DNA of 64,000 nucleotides from an uncultured Clostridia bacterium (GCA_934434555.1 CAKRZX010000003.1:62001-126000), one strand, 5' to 3'; positions 8,575-17,031 are shown, counted from the first letter of the stretch. Program-made: numbers and translations. Notes: generated by a model not told the origin, from the letters alone.

Positions 8575-9519
8575 ATGCATATCTTGAATAATTCAGGTCA
8601 AACAAAGGGTATATTCCGAAGCATTCTTATTTTTATATGTACAATTATATTGCTCACCGCTTGTGCAAAACAAGGTGGAACAGTGGCAGAAAGCACTGTT
8701 TCCCCTACCCCCACACTCCCGCCGAACAGGGGTCCCAGCGCTGTGTTTACTGCAACGCCCGACCCGAACGCAACACCTTGCCCGACGGTCACTTTCCCGA
8801 CCCGTGACCCTAACGCAACACCGTACGTTCCAAAATATACGCCGTATAATCCTACTCCTACGCCATACACAACACCGTTTCCGTTTGCGGAAATATGGGA
8901 CGATATGGACGCGGACTACACCTTAACTCAGGAAAAAATATCAAAAATGCTCGCATACCGCTTTGATTACGAGGATAATCTTGACATAAAGCCGCAAAGC
9001 GACTTTACGAGCAAAGAGGAATATACGGAGTTCATCAAAAGCGAATGTGAAAAAAGATACAAGGCGAACGTTGAGTATCTGAAATCACACGAGATAAATG
9101 CGCTGTATATAAAAATGGACGTAGGAAGAGATTCCAACACAAGATTTGAGGGCAAAATTTACGGAAAAACAACAAACGCAGAGGAAATAAACGCTTGGAA
9201 AAATGCCGTTCTCTCTCTGCCGGCTAAAAAATGTTCCGAGTATTCAATTGACCCGCACAGATTCACCGGCGGATTCACGACCATAACTTTCTATATTGAT
9301 ATCAACGTAAAAATTACGAGATTTTTTGACCTGAACGCCTTTGACAGTCTGGGAACAACCTATTTTGACTTTGAAAGGTCTCTATATTTGCCCTACGGCA
9401 TTAACGGCGAAAAAACCGATTTTTTCAGGAATTATCGGGCACTTTGGGAAGAGCGTTATGAATCCGCTATGCTGAACGCTTACCCCACGAATTCCGAAGT
9501 CAATCTTGTATTTAACTAA
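8575..9519 (+). CDS. Lipoprotein, third paralogue
   Basis: This 314-residue protein begins MHILNNSGQTKG. I prefer ATG 8575, after GGAGTGAGC, to a frame-compatible start at 8506 that would overlap the previous gene. Lipobox LLTACA is followed by SPTPTLPPNRGPSAVFTATP and further Pro-rich repeats (TPYVPKYTPYNPTPTP). The domain closely follows the 6270-7124 protein (PQSDFTSKEEYTEFIK, SHEINALYIK, terminal SEVNLVFN). DNA encoding the lipobox-linker region is almost identical to the first copy, suggesting recent duplication or gene conversion. Function unknown. Confidence 0.8.
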   Translation: MHILNNSGQTKGIFRSILIFICTIILLTACAKQGGTVAESTVSPTPTLPPNRGPSAVFTATPDPNATPCPTVTFPTRDPNATPYVPKYTPYNPTPTPYTTPFPFAEIWDDMDADYTLTQEKISKMLAYRFDYEDNLDIKPQSDFTSKEEYTEFIKSECEKRYKANVEYLKSHEINALYIKMDVGRDSNTRFEGKIYGKTTNAEEINAWKNAVLSLPAKKCSEYSIDPHRFTGGFTTITFYIDINVKITRFFDLNAFDSLGTTYFDFERSLYLPYGINGEKTDFFRNYRALWEERYESAMLNAYPTNSEVNLVFN

Positions 9520-9569
9520 GGAGCACACCTCTTTTCGGGCATAATTTTGCAAAAATATTCAAAAAGTGC

Positions 9570-9598
9570 TTGACAGAGCGAAAATACAGTTGTAGAAT
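9570..9598 (+). promoter_or_regulatory. Promoter of lysine-riboswitch transporter operon
   Basis: TTGACA (9570-9575), a 17-base spacer and TAGAAT (9593-9598), immediately upstream of the riboswitch. Confidence 0.9.
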
Positions 9599-9610
9599 AC
9601 AGTCAAAATT

Positions 9611-9780
9611 GAATCGCTTGGATAGAGGCGCGATATTCAAAAGTAACGCGGAGGACGAAGGTTATTGCTTCCGCGGGAAAGGGAATGTCGCCGAAGGGGT
9701 GCATTTCAGCCTTAAAAGTGCGCTGCCTGGGGCGTCGGGAAATACCCGACGGACTGTCACATACTTTGTGAAGCGCTATC
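9611..9780 (+). promoter_or_regulatory. Lysine riboswitch (L box)
   Basis: The core motifs of the lysine riboswitch are present in order: GGATAGAGGCGCGA (9620-9633), AGTAACGC, GAAGGTTA, GGGAAAGGGA, GTCGCCGAAGGGG (9687-9699), CTGGGGCGTCGGG and ACTGTCACA. The P1 helix pairs CGCTT (9615-9619) with AAGCG (9771-9775). That 3' strand can alternatively pair with CGCTT at 9821-9825 in the terminator, so lysine should favour termination and switch off the downstream ABC transporter. This leader also identifies the likely substrate. Confidence 0.93.
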
Positions 9781-9815
9781 ATTATGGGAAAACAGGGGTA
9801 TTTTTTCATAATCTC

Positions 9816-9846
9816 AGAACCGCTTGACGAAGCGGTTCTTTTTAAT
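9816..9846 (+). terminator. Riboswitch-controlled intrinsic terminator
   Basis: AGAACCGCTT and AAGCGGTTCT form a 10-bp stem with a GACG loop followed by TTTTAATTT. Its 5' arm shares the CGCTT sequence with riboswitch P1, giving a mutually exclusive antiterminator. Confidence 0.9.
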
Positions 9847-9868
9847 TTATTTTAAGGAGATTAAAAAA

Positions 9869-10714
9869 ATGAAAAAGTTAGTTGCAATTGTTACCTCGTG
9901 TCTGCTTGCCGTTACGGCGCTTGTTGCCTGCGGCGGCGAAAAGAAAAATAACGACCTTGAAAACGTTAAAGCAAAAGGTCAGCTTGTTGTAGGCATGGAA
10001 TGTGCGTACGCGCCGTACAACTGGGCGCAGGCAAACGAAACCGAATATACGGTAAAAATAAACAGCACCACCTATGCCGACGGCTATGACGTTCAGATTG
10101 CCAAAAAAATTGCCGAAAAATTAGGTGTTGAGCTTGTTATCAAGCCCATTGAATGGGACGGACTTCTTACCGCGCTTGAAAGCGGGCAGATTGATATGGT
10201 TTGTGCCGGCATGAGCCCCACCGCCGAAAGAAAGATGAGTGCGGACTTTACCGACACTTACTTTGACAGCAACCTTGTTATGGTCATCAAAAAGGATTCG
10301 GCATATAAAAACGCAACAAAGATTTCCGATTTTTCGGGCGCAAAGATTACAGGTCAGATGAATACTTTCCACTACGCTGTAATCGATCAGATCGACGGTG
10401 TAAACAAGCAGACCGCTCTGCCTGATTTTGCGGCGCTTATGCAGGCACTTAAAAGCGGCTCGGTTGACGGCTACGTTTGCGAAAAGCCCGGTGCGGTTTC
10501 GGCAGTTGCCGCCAACCCCGAATTTACTTACATTGAATTTGCCGACGGAAACGGTTTTACCTGTAACCCCGAGGATGCGTCCATTGCAATAGGTATCCGT
10601 AAAGGCAGCAACCTTGCCGCCGAATTTAACAGCGTTATAAACTCGCTTTCAAAGGCGGAAAAAGAAAGCATGATGGATGCCGCAATTGCTCGCCAACCCA
10701 AAGCCGAGGACTAA
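9869..10714 (+). CDS. Amino-acid (probably lysine) ABC transporter substrate-binding lipoprotein
   Basis: This 281-residue family 3 solute-binding protein has a lipoprotein signal with LLAVTALVACG. Family signatures include LVVGMECAYAPYNW, the first-lobe YDVQIAKKIAEKLGVELVIK and IEWDGLLTALESGQIDMV, and the closing segment ITGQMNTFHYAV. The start at 9869 follows AAGGAGATTAAAAAA. It is the first gene after a lysine riboswitch and lies 3 bases before the permease gene, so lysine is the likely ligand; the sequence alone would only indicate a polar or basic amino acid. Confidence 0.9.
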   Translation: MKKLVAIVTSCLLAVTALVACGGEKKNNDLENVKAKGQLVVGMECAYAPYNWAQANETEYTVKINSTTYADGYDVQIAKKIAEKLGVELVIKPIEWDGLLTALESGQIDMVCAGMSPTAERKMSADFTDTYFDSNLVMVIKKDSAYKNATKISDFSGAKITGQMNTFHYAVIDQIDGVNKQTALPDFAALMQALKSGSVDGYVCEKPGAVSAVAANPEFTYIEFADGNGFTCNPEDASIAIGIRKGSNLAAEFNSVINSLSKAEKESMMDAAIARQPKAED

Positions 10715-10717
10715 AAT

Positions 10718-11479
10718 ATGTCACTTTTTGATTGGATAGTTTTAATCCTGCAAAAATTCGGCCTTAACTTTCTTAAAGGCACGGGATATACTCTTTTAAT
10801 GTCGATAATCGGTACTCTTATAGGTTTCCTTATAGGTTTGCTTATTGCCATTGTGCGCACGGTACCGGCAAAAAAGAACGGCTTTTCATTGTGTGTTTTC
10901 AAGGTAATCAACTTTATCTTAAATGCATATATTGAAATTATCCGCGGCACGCCCATGATGGTGCAGGCACTTATCATTCATTACAGCCTGTTTGCACCCA
11001 ACCATGTGCCTCCGCTGCTTTCGGCTTTGATTATCATTTCCGTAAACACGGGCGCGTATATGGCAGAAATAGTCCGCGGCGGCATAATAAGCGTTGATAA
11101 GGGACAGTTTGAGGGCGCCATGTCAATAGGAATGACGCATATGCAGACAATGGTTCATGTTGTTCTGCCCCAGGCAATACGCAACATTATGCCATCTATC
11201 GGCAACGAATTTGTTGTAAATATCAAAGACAGTTCGGTTTTAAGCGTTATTTCAATAACTGAGCTTATGTTCTTTTCCAAAATGGCGGGCGGAACATATG
11301 CAAAGTACGTTCCCGCATATATAATCTGCGCGGTCATCTATTTTGTGCTTACCTTTACCGTAACACGAATCCTTCGTCTTATCGAAAAGAAAATGAACGG
11401 CAGCGAAAACTACACGATCTGCGGTTCGCAGTCCGATTCAATGGCGGAAATTCACGTTAAGGGGGACGCAAACGCATGA
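10718..11479 (+). CDS. Amino-acid ABC transporter permease (HisM/GlnP family)
   Basis: This 253-residue membrane protein has about five hydrophobic segments and the EAA loop that contacts the ATPase (GGIISVDKGQFEGAMSIGMT). The family motif EIIRGTPMMVQALI is near residue 70. It forms the channel of a polar amino-acid importer, presumably as a homodimer because only one permease gene is present. It overlaps the ATPase gene by four bases. Lysine is inferred as substrate from the upstream riboswitch. Confidence 0.92.
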   Translation: MSLFDWIVLILQKFGLNFLKGTGYTLLMSIIGTLIGFLIGLLIAIVRTVPAKKNGFSLCVFKVINFILNAYIEIIRGTPMMVQALIIHYSLFAPNHVPPLLSALIIISVNTGAYMAEIVRGGIISVDKGQFEGAMSIGMTHMQTMVHVVLPQAIRNIMPSIGNEFVVNIKDSSVLSVISITELMFFSKMAGGTYAKYVPAYIICAVIYFVLTFTVTRILRLIEKKMNGSENYTICGSQSDSMAEIHVKGDANA

Positions 11480-12204
11480 GTATAATTGAATTGAAGCACC
11501 TGAAAAAGGATTTTGGAGAACATCAAGTACTTAAAGATATAAATCTTACGGTGGATAAGGGTCAGGTTATAAGCATTATCGGCTCTTCCGGAAGCGGAAA
11601 ATCCACAATGTTAAGGTGCATAAATCTTCTTGAAGAACCCACCGGCGGCGAAATTCTGTTCCACGGCAAGAATATTCTTGACACAAAGAACATACCCCTT
11701 TACCGCTCAAAGGTGGGAATGGTTTTTCAGAGTTTCAACCTTTTTGAGAATATGAGTGTTTTGAAAAACTGTATGATCGGTCCCGAAACGGTGCTTAAAA
11801 CCGACAGGGCAACGGCAAAACAGCGCGCACTGCACTTTTTGGAAAAGGTAGGTATGGCGCCGTACGTAAACGCCCGTCCCCGCCAACTTTCCGGCGGACA
11901 AAAACAGCGCGTTGCCATTGCCCGCACGCTGGCGATGAACCCGGAAGTAATTCTCTTTGACGAACCCACAAGCGCCCTTGACCCGCAAATGGTCGGTGAA
12001 GTTTTAAGCGTTATGAAAGACCTTGCCGGCGAGGGAATGACAATGCTTGTTGTTACCCACGAGATGAGTTTTGCCCGCGACGTAAGCACGAAAGTTGTTT
12101 ATATGCACGAGGGCATCATCTGTGAAGAGGGTACTCCCGAGGATATTTTCGTTCATCCTCAAAATCAGGCGACCCGCGAATTCCTTTCGAGTTTTTTAAG
12201 ATAA
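11476..12204 (+). CDS. Amino-acid ABC transporter ATP-binding protein (GlnQ family)
   Basis: A 242-residue ABC ATPase with Walker A GSSGSGKST near residue 37, Q-loop VFQSFNLFENM, signature LSGGQKQRVAIARTLAM, Walker B VILFDEPTSALDP and H-loop VVTHEM. The D-loop SALDPQMVGEV is typical of the polar amino-acid uptake group. It completes the binding protein/permease/ATPase set controlled by the lysine riboswitch and ends just before a terminator. Confidence 0.95.
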   Translation: MSIIELKHLKKDFGEHQVLKDINLTVDKGQVISIIGSSGSGKSTMLRCINLLEEPTGGEILFHGKNILDTKNIPLYRSKVGMVFQSFNLFENMSVLKNCMIGPETVLKTDRATAKQRALHFLEKVGMAPYVNARPRQLSGGQKQRVAIARTLAMNPEVILFDEPTSALDPQMVGEVLSVMKDLAGEGMTMLVVTHEMSFARDVSTKVVYMHEGIICEEGTPEDIFVHPQNQATREFLSSFLR

Positions 12205-12208
12205 AAAT

Positions 12209-12237
12209 ATTCCCGTGCGTTTTGCACGGGATTTTTT
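12209..12237 (+). terminator. Intrinsic terminator after lysine transporter operon
   Basis: TTCCCGTGC and GCACGGGA form a stem with a TTTT-type loop, followed by six T. Confidence 0.9.
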
Positions 12238-12242
12238 CTGTT

Positions 12243-13262
12243 TTAATCAAGCGACACAGGCGGTGTGATAACTTCCATAACGATTTCGCGGGTACTTGAA
12301 TAGCCCATACGCTCAACCGTAATCATTTCCGGTCCACGCTCGTTTCCCACGTGGGTCATCCAGTGATATCCGCCCTTGCAGCCGGCATAGATTCCCACGT
12401 GCCGCGCGGCGGCGGAATTTGAGGCGCTTGCCATTTTATATACCATAATCGAACCGATAGGCACGTCCTCTTCCGGCTCAAACCTGCCCGAACCGTCGGC
12501 ATTCAGGTGCGCCGTGAACTTGATTTTCCTTGAAAGCCCCATTTCGACCCACTTTTCCGCCGTTAACCGCCACGACTGAGCAAGGCGGGGGTTTTCGGGA
12601 CGGGGAATACCCGTCATATCGATTCCCGCAATGTTCGGCAGATAGTTAAAATACACGTATGTAACATAGGACGCGCACACAAGCCCGCCGTTTTTCGTTA
12701 TTCTCGCAATGTCCGGGTCGCCCGCGGCGTTTGTTTCGTATCCCGACGATGTAGGCGAATAGCCCATTTTGGAAAGATATCCCGTGGCGCGCTTATTCTT
12801 GCCGTGAATGAAAACCCACATTTTGCCGTCGGCGCGGTGCTTTTGAAGATTGTAGCCCGCATATTCAAGGGCGTCAAGAAAAACGTTGTCATCAATATTC
12901 AGGTTTGAATTGTATTTTGTCGGTGACTTTGTAACCGTCGCTTTCTCTGTGGGCGTGGGCTTTTTAGTGGGTTTGGGCGTTGCCGTGGGCACGGGCGTAG
13001 GCTCCGGGGTGGGCGTAGGCTCGTGAGTGGGCGGCGGAATCAGATTATCCTCTTCAAAAAGGGATACCGCAAGTTTGCTTGCCGCCGTATCCTCATCAAA
13101 TTCAAATATTTCCGCGTCGTATTCGCCCGAAAACTCTTCATTTTCTTCATCAAACACGGTTGCGTCATCAATTTCAGCCGAAGCAACCGCCGTCTTATTT
13201 CCGCAGCCAGCAAACAGTAACATTACCCCTGCAAGCAGAGCTGCCGTTATTTTTTTATGCAT
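12243..13262 (-). CDS. Lipoprotein with NlpC/P60-like cell-wall hydrolase domain
   Basis: A 339-residue protein with lipobox LLFAGC, an acidic stretch, and a Pro/Thr/Lys spacer (THEPTPTPEPTPVPTATP) that would span the wall. The C-terminal ~200 residues contain GLVCASYVTYVYF (candidate Cys), ARHVGIYAG (His) and HWMTHVG (third polar residue), the order in NlpC/P60 peptidases that cut peptidoglycan stem peptides. Catalysis is inferred. GGAGAGG precedes ATG 13262. It is divergent from the glucosaminidase gene, and the two promoters share a 190-bp intergenic region, suggesting joint roles in wall turnover. Confidence 0.8.
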   Translation of the reverse strand: MHKKITAALLAGVMLLFAGCGNKTAVASAEIDDATVFDEENEEFSGEYDAEIFEFDEDTAASKLAVSLFEEDNLIPPPTHEPTPTPEPTPVPTATPKPTKKPTPTEKATVTKSPTKYNSNLNIDDNVFLDALEYAGYNLQKHRADGKMWVFIHGKNKRATGYLSKMGYSPTSSGYETNAAGDPDIARITKNGGLVCASYVTYVYFNYLPNIAGIDMTGIPRPENPRLAQSWRLTAEKWVEMGLSRKIKFTAHLNADGSGRFEPEEDVPIGSIMVYKMASASNSAAARHVGIYAGCKGGYHWMTHVGNERGPEMITVERMGYSSTREIVMEVITPPVSLD

Positions 13263-13295
13263 ATAGTATCCTCTCCGATTAAAAACGATAGTATC

Positions 13296-13324
13296 AGCAT
13301 AGCAGACTTCACGAAAATTGTCAA
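13296..13324 (-). promoter_or_regulatory. Promoter of NlpC/P60-like gene
   Basis: On the minus strand TTGACA (13324-13319) and TATGCT (13301-13296) are 17 bases apart, 34 bases before the ATG. Confidence 0.7.
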
Positions 13325-13370
13325 TAGCGAAAACAAAGAAAAGTTTTTATCAAAATATATTACAAAACTA

Positions 13371-13399
13371 TTGCACAAACGCAAAAAGCGTGGTATACT
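13371..13399 (+). promoter_or_regulatory. Promoter of dockerin/cohesin gene pair
   Basis: TTGCAC (13371-13376), 17 bases, TATACT (13394-13399), about 50 bases before the glucosaminidase start. Confidence 0.75.
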
Positions 13400-13449
13400 C
13401 TTATTATAATGCGGTATTCGCCATTTTCGTTTTGTAAAGGAGGGATATT

Positions 13450-15501
13450 ATGCGCTTTTGTGGAAAAATCTGTGCCGCGGCTCTTGCAGTTGTGCTTTTG
13501 CTAAGCCTGTTTGTGCCCTTTTTCGGGTTCGGCGCGCCGAAAATTACGCCTATGAACAAAATAGGCATAGTTGCCACGCAGAACAGCAACCTTCGTGTGC
13601 GCGATAATCCCGGAATGAACGGTACCGAGCTCATAACCCTTCCCAAAGGCTCGGTTGTGGCTGTTATCGGCTCGGTTAAACTTTCCGAAACCGATGAATG
13701 GTATTATATCCGCGCCAACGGCATAACGGGATATGCTTCGGCAAAATACATAACGTTAAGGGATATCCCCGAGGACACCGACGAGGCGTTTGAGCTTGAA
13801 CTCTCGGCATTTCCCGAAAGTTACCGTGACGGGCTGAGAAATCTGCACCTGCTCCACCCCACGTGGAAGTTTCAGGCGCTTAAAACGAATATTTCGTGGG
13901 CAACGCTTACAAAGAATCAGTATCTTACGGGCAGAAATCTTACCCGCGGTACGGTTTCGTGGCAATCCTACGAAAAGGGCGCTTACGATTGGGAAAACAA
14001 TACGTGGTATTCCTTTGACAGCGGCAATTGGGTTCAGGCTTGCAGGGAGGCTATCGATTATTATCTTGACCCCCGCAATTTCCTTGACAATTCGAACATA
14101 TATCAGTTTTTGGTGCTTTCAAATGACGGCAATGACGTTTCACCCGACACCGTTGACGCAATGCTGAAAAACACGTTTATGTATCAGGCTCCTTGCAGCG
14201 ATGGGCTGACTTATGCCGAAGCGCTTATAAAGGCGGGCAAAGAAGCGGGCGCATCGCCGTATATGCTTGCGGCAAGAATTAAAATGGAGCAGGGCTCAAA
14301 GGGAAACAGGCTTGCCCACGGCACGGTTGAGGGGTACGAGGGATATTACAATCATTTTGATATAGGCGCATATGCACATCACGACCGTTCGGCAATGGTG
14401 AACGGCGCGATTTACGCAAAAAACAAGGGCTGGAACAGCGCATACAAGGCGATTCTCGGCGGAGCGAATTTTTTGGTTAAAAGTTATATAGCGGTTGAAC
14501 AGAACACCCTGTATCTGCAAAAATATGACGTTGTTGACGGCGGGAACGGCTATTACAGCCATCAGTATATGACCAATATCAGCGCGGCGGTTTCCGAAGG
14601 TTCGGTTCTGCGCAACGGCATTCAGGGCACGGCAGCGGAAGAATCCGCCCTTACGTTCCTTATTCCCGTTTATACGGATATGCCCGTTCAGGCAGCGCCT
14701 ATGCCCAAAAAGACGGGCAGTGCAAATAATCTGCTTGCGTCGCTTTCGGTAAAGGGACACGAATTTACGGTTGAATTTGATAAGTACACCGAGGAATACG
14801 AACTGTTTGTTGACGTGGGCGAGATTGAAATATCAGCCGAAACGATAGACAAGGATGCAGCCGTTACGGGTACGGGCACACACAAACTAAAATACGGCGT
14901 AAACGAGATAGAAATTAAGGTTACCGCCACAAACGGCAACGTGCGCACCTATACGGTAAGTGTTTCCACAACGAACAAGGATAACGGCGAGGTAACGCCC
15001 TCGCCCTCGCCCTCGCCCTCGCCCTCACCCTCGCCCTCGCCCTCGCCCGCAAATCTCACTCCCGCACCGCCCACGGAAACTCCGGCGGAGCGCAGTTTTG
15101 AATGCGGTTTCAACGTTTCAGGCTCAATGATAAACGGCGTAAGCGTGGGCACAACACTTTCGGCATTCAGGGGCAATCTGACCGTAAAGGGCTATTCCGC
15201 CCTATTTACCGATTACACGGGCAAAACAAAGTCTGACGGCGAAGTGATGAAAACAGGCGATAAAATTTCGCTTGTGTATAACGGCAAAGAAGAAAAAGCG
15301 TATTACGTTGTAATTGCGGGAGATGTTAACTGTGACGGAAAACTCACGTCGGTTGACCTGCTTGCGGCGCAGAAGCATATTTTGGAAATATCAAAACTCA
15401 AAAACGAAGCGGCTGTTCAGGCGGCTGACTTCAACGGCGACGGAAAAGTGAATTCAAGGGATTTGCTTGCCTGTCAGAAACGGATTTTAGGGCTTTCGTA
15501 G
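13450..15501 (+). CDS. Secreted N-acetylglucosaminidase with SH3, cadherin-like and dockerin domains
   Basis: A 683-residue exported autolysin-like protein. Order: signal peptide; SH3b (residues ~35-100, LRVRDNPGMNGTELI); glucosaminidase domain (~250-400, catalytic Glu in AARIKMEQGSKG); cadherin-like beta-sandwich (~420-510); a Pro-Ser linker from an imperfect CCCTCG hexamer array at about 14998-15054; a ~60-residue beta domain; and a C-terminal type I dockerin with two Ca-binding repeats (GDVNCDGKLTSVDLLAAQKH and DFNGDGKVNSRDLLACQK). It would cut the glycan strand of peptidoglycan. The dockerin should bind a cohesin, and the next gene encodes a cohesin-like, membrane-anchored protein. Confidence 0.88.
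   Translation: MRFCGKICAAALAVVLLLSLFVPFFGFGAPKITPMNKIGIVATQNSNLRVRDNPGMNGTELITLPKGSVVAVIGSVKLSETDEWYYIRANGITGYASAKYITLRDIPEDTDEAFELELSAFPESYRDGLRNLHLLHPTWKFQALKTNISWATLTKNQYLTGRNLTRGTVSWQSYEKGAYDWENNTWYSFDSGNWVQACREAIDYYLDPRNFLDNSNIYQFLVLSNDGNDVSPDTVDAMLKNTFMYQAPCSDGLTYAEALIKAGKEAGASPYMLAARIKMEQGSKGNRLAHGTVEGYEGYYNHFDIGAYAHHDRSAMVNGAIYAKNKGWNSAYKAILGGANFLVKSYIAVEQNTLYLQKYDVVDGGNGYYSHQYMTNISAAVSEGSVLRNGIQGTAAEESALTFLIPVYTDMPVQAAPMPKKTGSANNLLASLSVKGHEFTVEFDKYTEEYELFVDVGEIEISAETIDKDAAVTGTGTHKLKYGVNEIEIKVTATNGNVRTYTVSVSTTNKDNGEVTPSPSPSPSPSPSPSPSPANLTPAPPTETPAERSFECGFNVSGSMINGVSVGTTLSAFRGNLTVKGYSALFTDYTGKTKSDGEVMKTGDKISLVYNGKEEKAYYVVIAGDVNCDGKLTSVDLLAAQKHILEISKLKNEAAVQAADFNGDGKVNSRDLLACQKRILGLS
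14998..15054 (+). repeat. CCCTCG hexanucleotide array in coding sequence
   Basis: About nine near-perfect copies of CCCTCG encode a (Pro-Ser)n linker before the dockerin. Length change by whole units would alter the linker without a frameshift. Confidence 0.9.
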
Positions 15502-15510
15502 GGAGGATAT

Positions 15511-17031
15511 ATGAAAAAATTTCTTTCTTTAATTATCAGCGCGTGCACGGTGCTTGCCTTGCTTATGCCGCTTACGGCTTTTGCCGCAACAAGCGCCTCG
15601 GTTTCAAAAAAAGAGGTAAACCTGGGCGACACGGTAACCGTTACATTTACTTCAAACTGCGCCCGCAAAGCGGGGAGTGTTGATACGATAATAACGTTTG
15701 ATGAATCAAAACTTACCTACTCGTCGGCAACCGGCTCTTTGGGTAATTTTGCCGCAAACCCGCAGGGCGGAACCATAAAAACTTCCGATTTCGGCGTAAA
15801 CGGTACACAGAAATATACACTGACCGTAGTTTTTAAGGCAAAAGCGGTGGGAACTGCGGAAGTAACTCTTGCGTCAAACGATGTTTCCGACACTGACGGT
15901 GAAAGCGCCGGTATGGGTGCGGGAACTGCGTCGGTTTCAATATCGGTAAAGGCAAAGGACACAACGCTTTCTTCAAACTGCAATCTTAAAGATTTACAGC
16001 CGCCTGCGGGATGCACGCTTTCGCCCAAATTTTCGGCAAACGTTACCGAGTACACCTGTACGGTTCCCTATTCGGTAAAATCGTTTCCCCTTGAACCCGT
16101 TCGGGCGGACAGCAAGTCAAAGGTAAGTTATTTCGGCAGCGTAAGCCTTGCGGTGGGCGAAAACACCCGCGGCGTAAAGGTTACCGCACAGGACGGCACG
16201 GTTAAAACGTATACGGTTAAAATTACCCGTCTTGCAGAAAACGCCGCCACACCCTCAGCCGCACCTGACATTACGCCGACGCCTACGCCCGCCGACGGGA
16301 ATCCCACGGTGAATGTTGACGGCAAAAATCTGGAAATAAGCAGGACAATAATTTCGGATTTACCCGAGGGTTTTGAAAAAGAGCCTTTTGAATACAACGG
16401 AACCGAAGTGGAATCGGCAATTTTAGGTTCGCTTCGCATTCTTGAACTTTCCGACGGCGAAACAAGCGCATTCTATATTTATAACAACGGAAAATTTGAA
16501 ATTTATATATCAATAAAAGTAAGCGGAAATGCATACAGTATTATAGCCGACTGCGGCAAAGACACGTCGGCGCTTGAAAATGTACGGCTTACGCTTAAAG
16601 ACGGCACGGAAATAAACGGCTGGAAGCTGCCTGTCTTAGGCGACGGCTATTACGCAATTGCGGTTATGAATAACGCAACGGGCGAAAAATATATGGCGGT
16701 CTACTGCACTTTTGACGGCTCGGTACAGAAAATGAGCGATAATCTGCTTAATTCAACCGATGTTGTGCTTAACACATCAACGCCCTCGCCCTCAAAAACC
16801 GTGGGCGATACAAAGCTTCTGATTTTGGGCGGCGCGTGCCTGCTTGTGGCGGCGCTTGCAGCGGTAATTATTGTGCTTGCAAACAAACATAAGCCCAAAA
16901 AGCAGCAGCACGACTGGGAGTTTGAGAACAACTCCGACCCTTACGATATCACCGTTGATTCAAACACCGATGATTATCCGCCGGAATCCGAAATCCGTTT
17001 CGGTGACGATGATGAAAATGACTTTGAATAA
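15511..17031 (+). CDS. Membrane-anchored cohesin-like protein with cadherin-like domain
   Basis: A 506-residue protein with signal peptide MKKFLSLIISACTVLALLMP. Residues ~24-148 resemble a cohesin module (VNLGDTVTVTFTS, FDESKLTYSSATGSLGNF, AKAVGTAEVTLASNDVSDTDG), followed by a cadherin-like beta-sandwich (~152-245), a TPTPTPADG spacer and another beta domain. A transmembrane helix near residue 445 (LLILGGACLLVAALAAVIIV) is followed by a basic then acidic cytoplasmic tail of ~45 residues. It starts 9 bases after the dockerin gene with GGGAGG upstream. It probably holds the dockerin-bearing glucosaminidase at the membrane; the pairing is inferred. Confidence 0.82.
   Translation: MKKFLSLIISACTVLALLMPLTAFAATSASVSKKEVNLGDTVTVTFTSNCARKAGSVDTIITFDESKLTYSSATGSLGNFAANPQGGTIKTSDFGVNGTQKYTLTVVFKAKAVGTAEVTLASNDVSDTDGESAGMGAGTASVSISVKAKDTTLSSNCNLKDLQPPAGCTLSPKFSANVTEYTCTVPYSVKSFPLEPVRADSKSKVSYFGSVSLAVGENTRGVKVTAQDGTVKTYTVKITRLAENAATPSAAPDITPTPTPADGNPTVNVDGKNLEISRTIISDLPEGFEKEPFEYNGTEVESAILGSLRILELSDGETSAFYIYNNGKFEIYISIKVSGNAYSIIADCGKDTSALENVRLTLKDGTEINGWKLPVLGDGYYAIAVMNNATGEKYMAVYCTFDGSVQKMSDNLLNSTDVVLNTSTPSPSKTVGDTKLLILGGACLLVAALAAVIIVLANKHKPKKQQHDWEFENNSDPYDITVDSNTDDYPPESEIRFGDDDENDFE

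Noticed and set aside
9570..9827. 85-residue open frame before the lysine transporter
   Set aside because: It covers the promoter and lysine riboswitch; the RNA structure explains the sequence.
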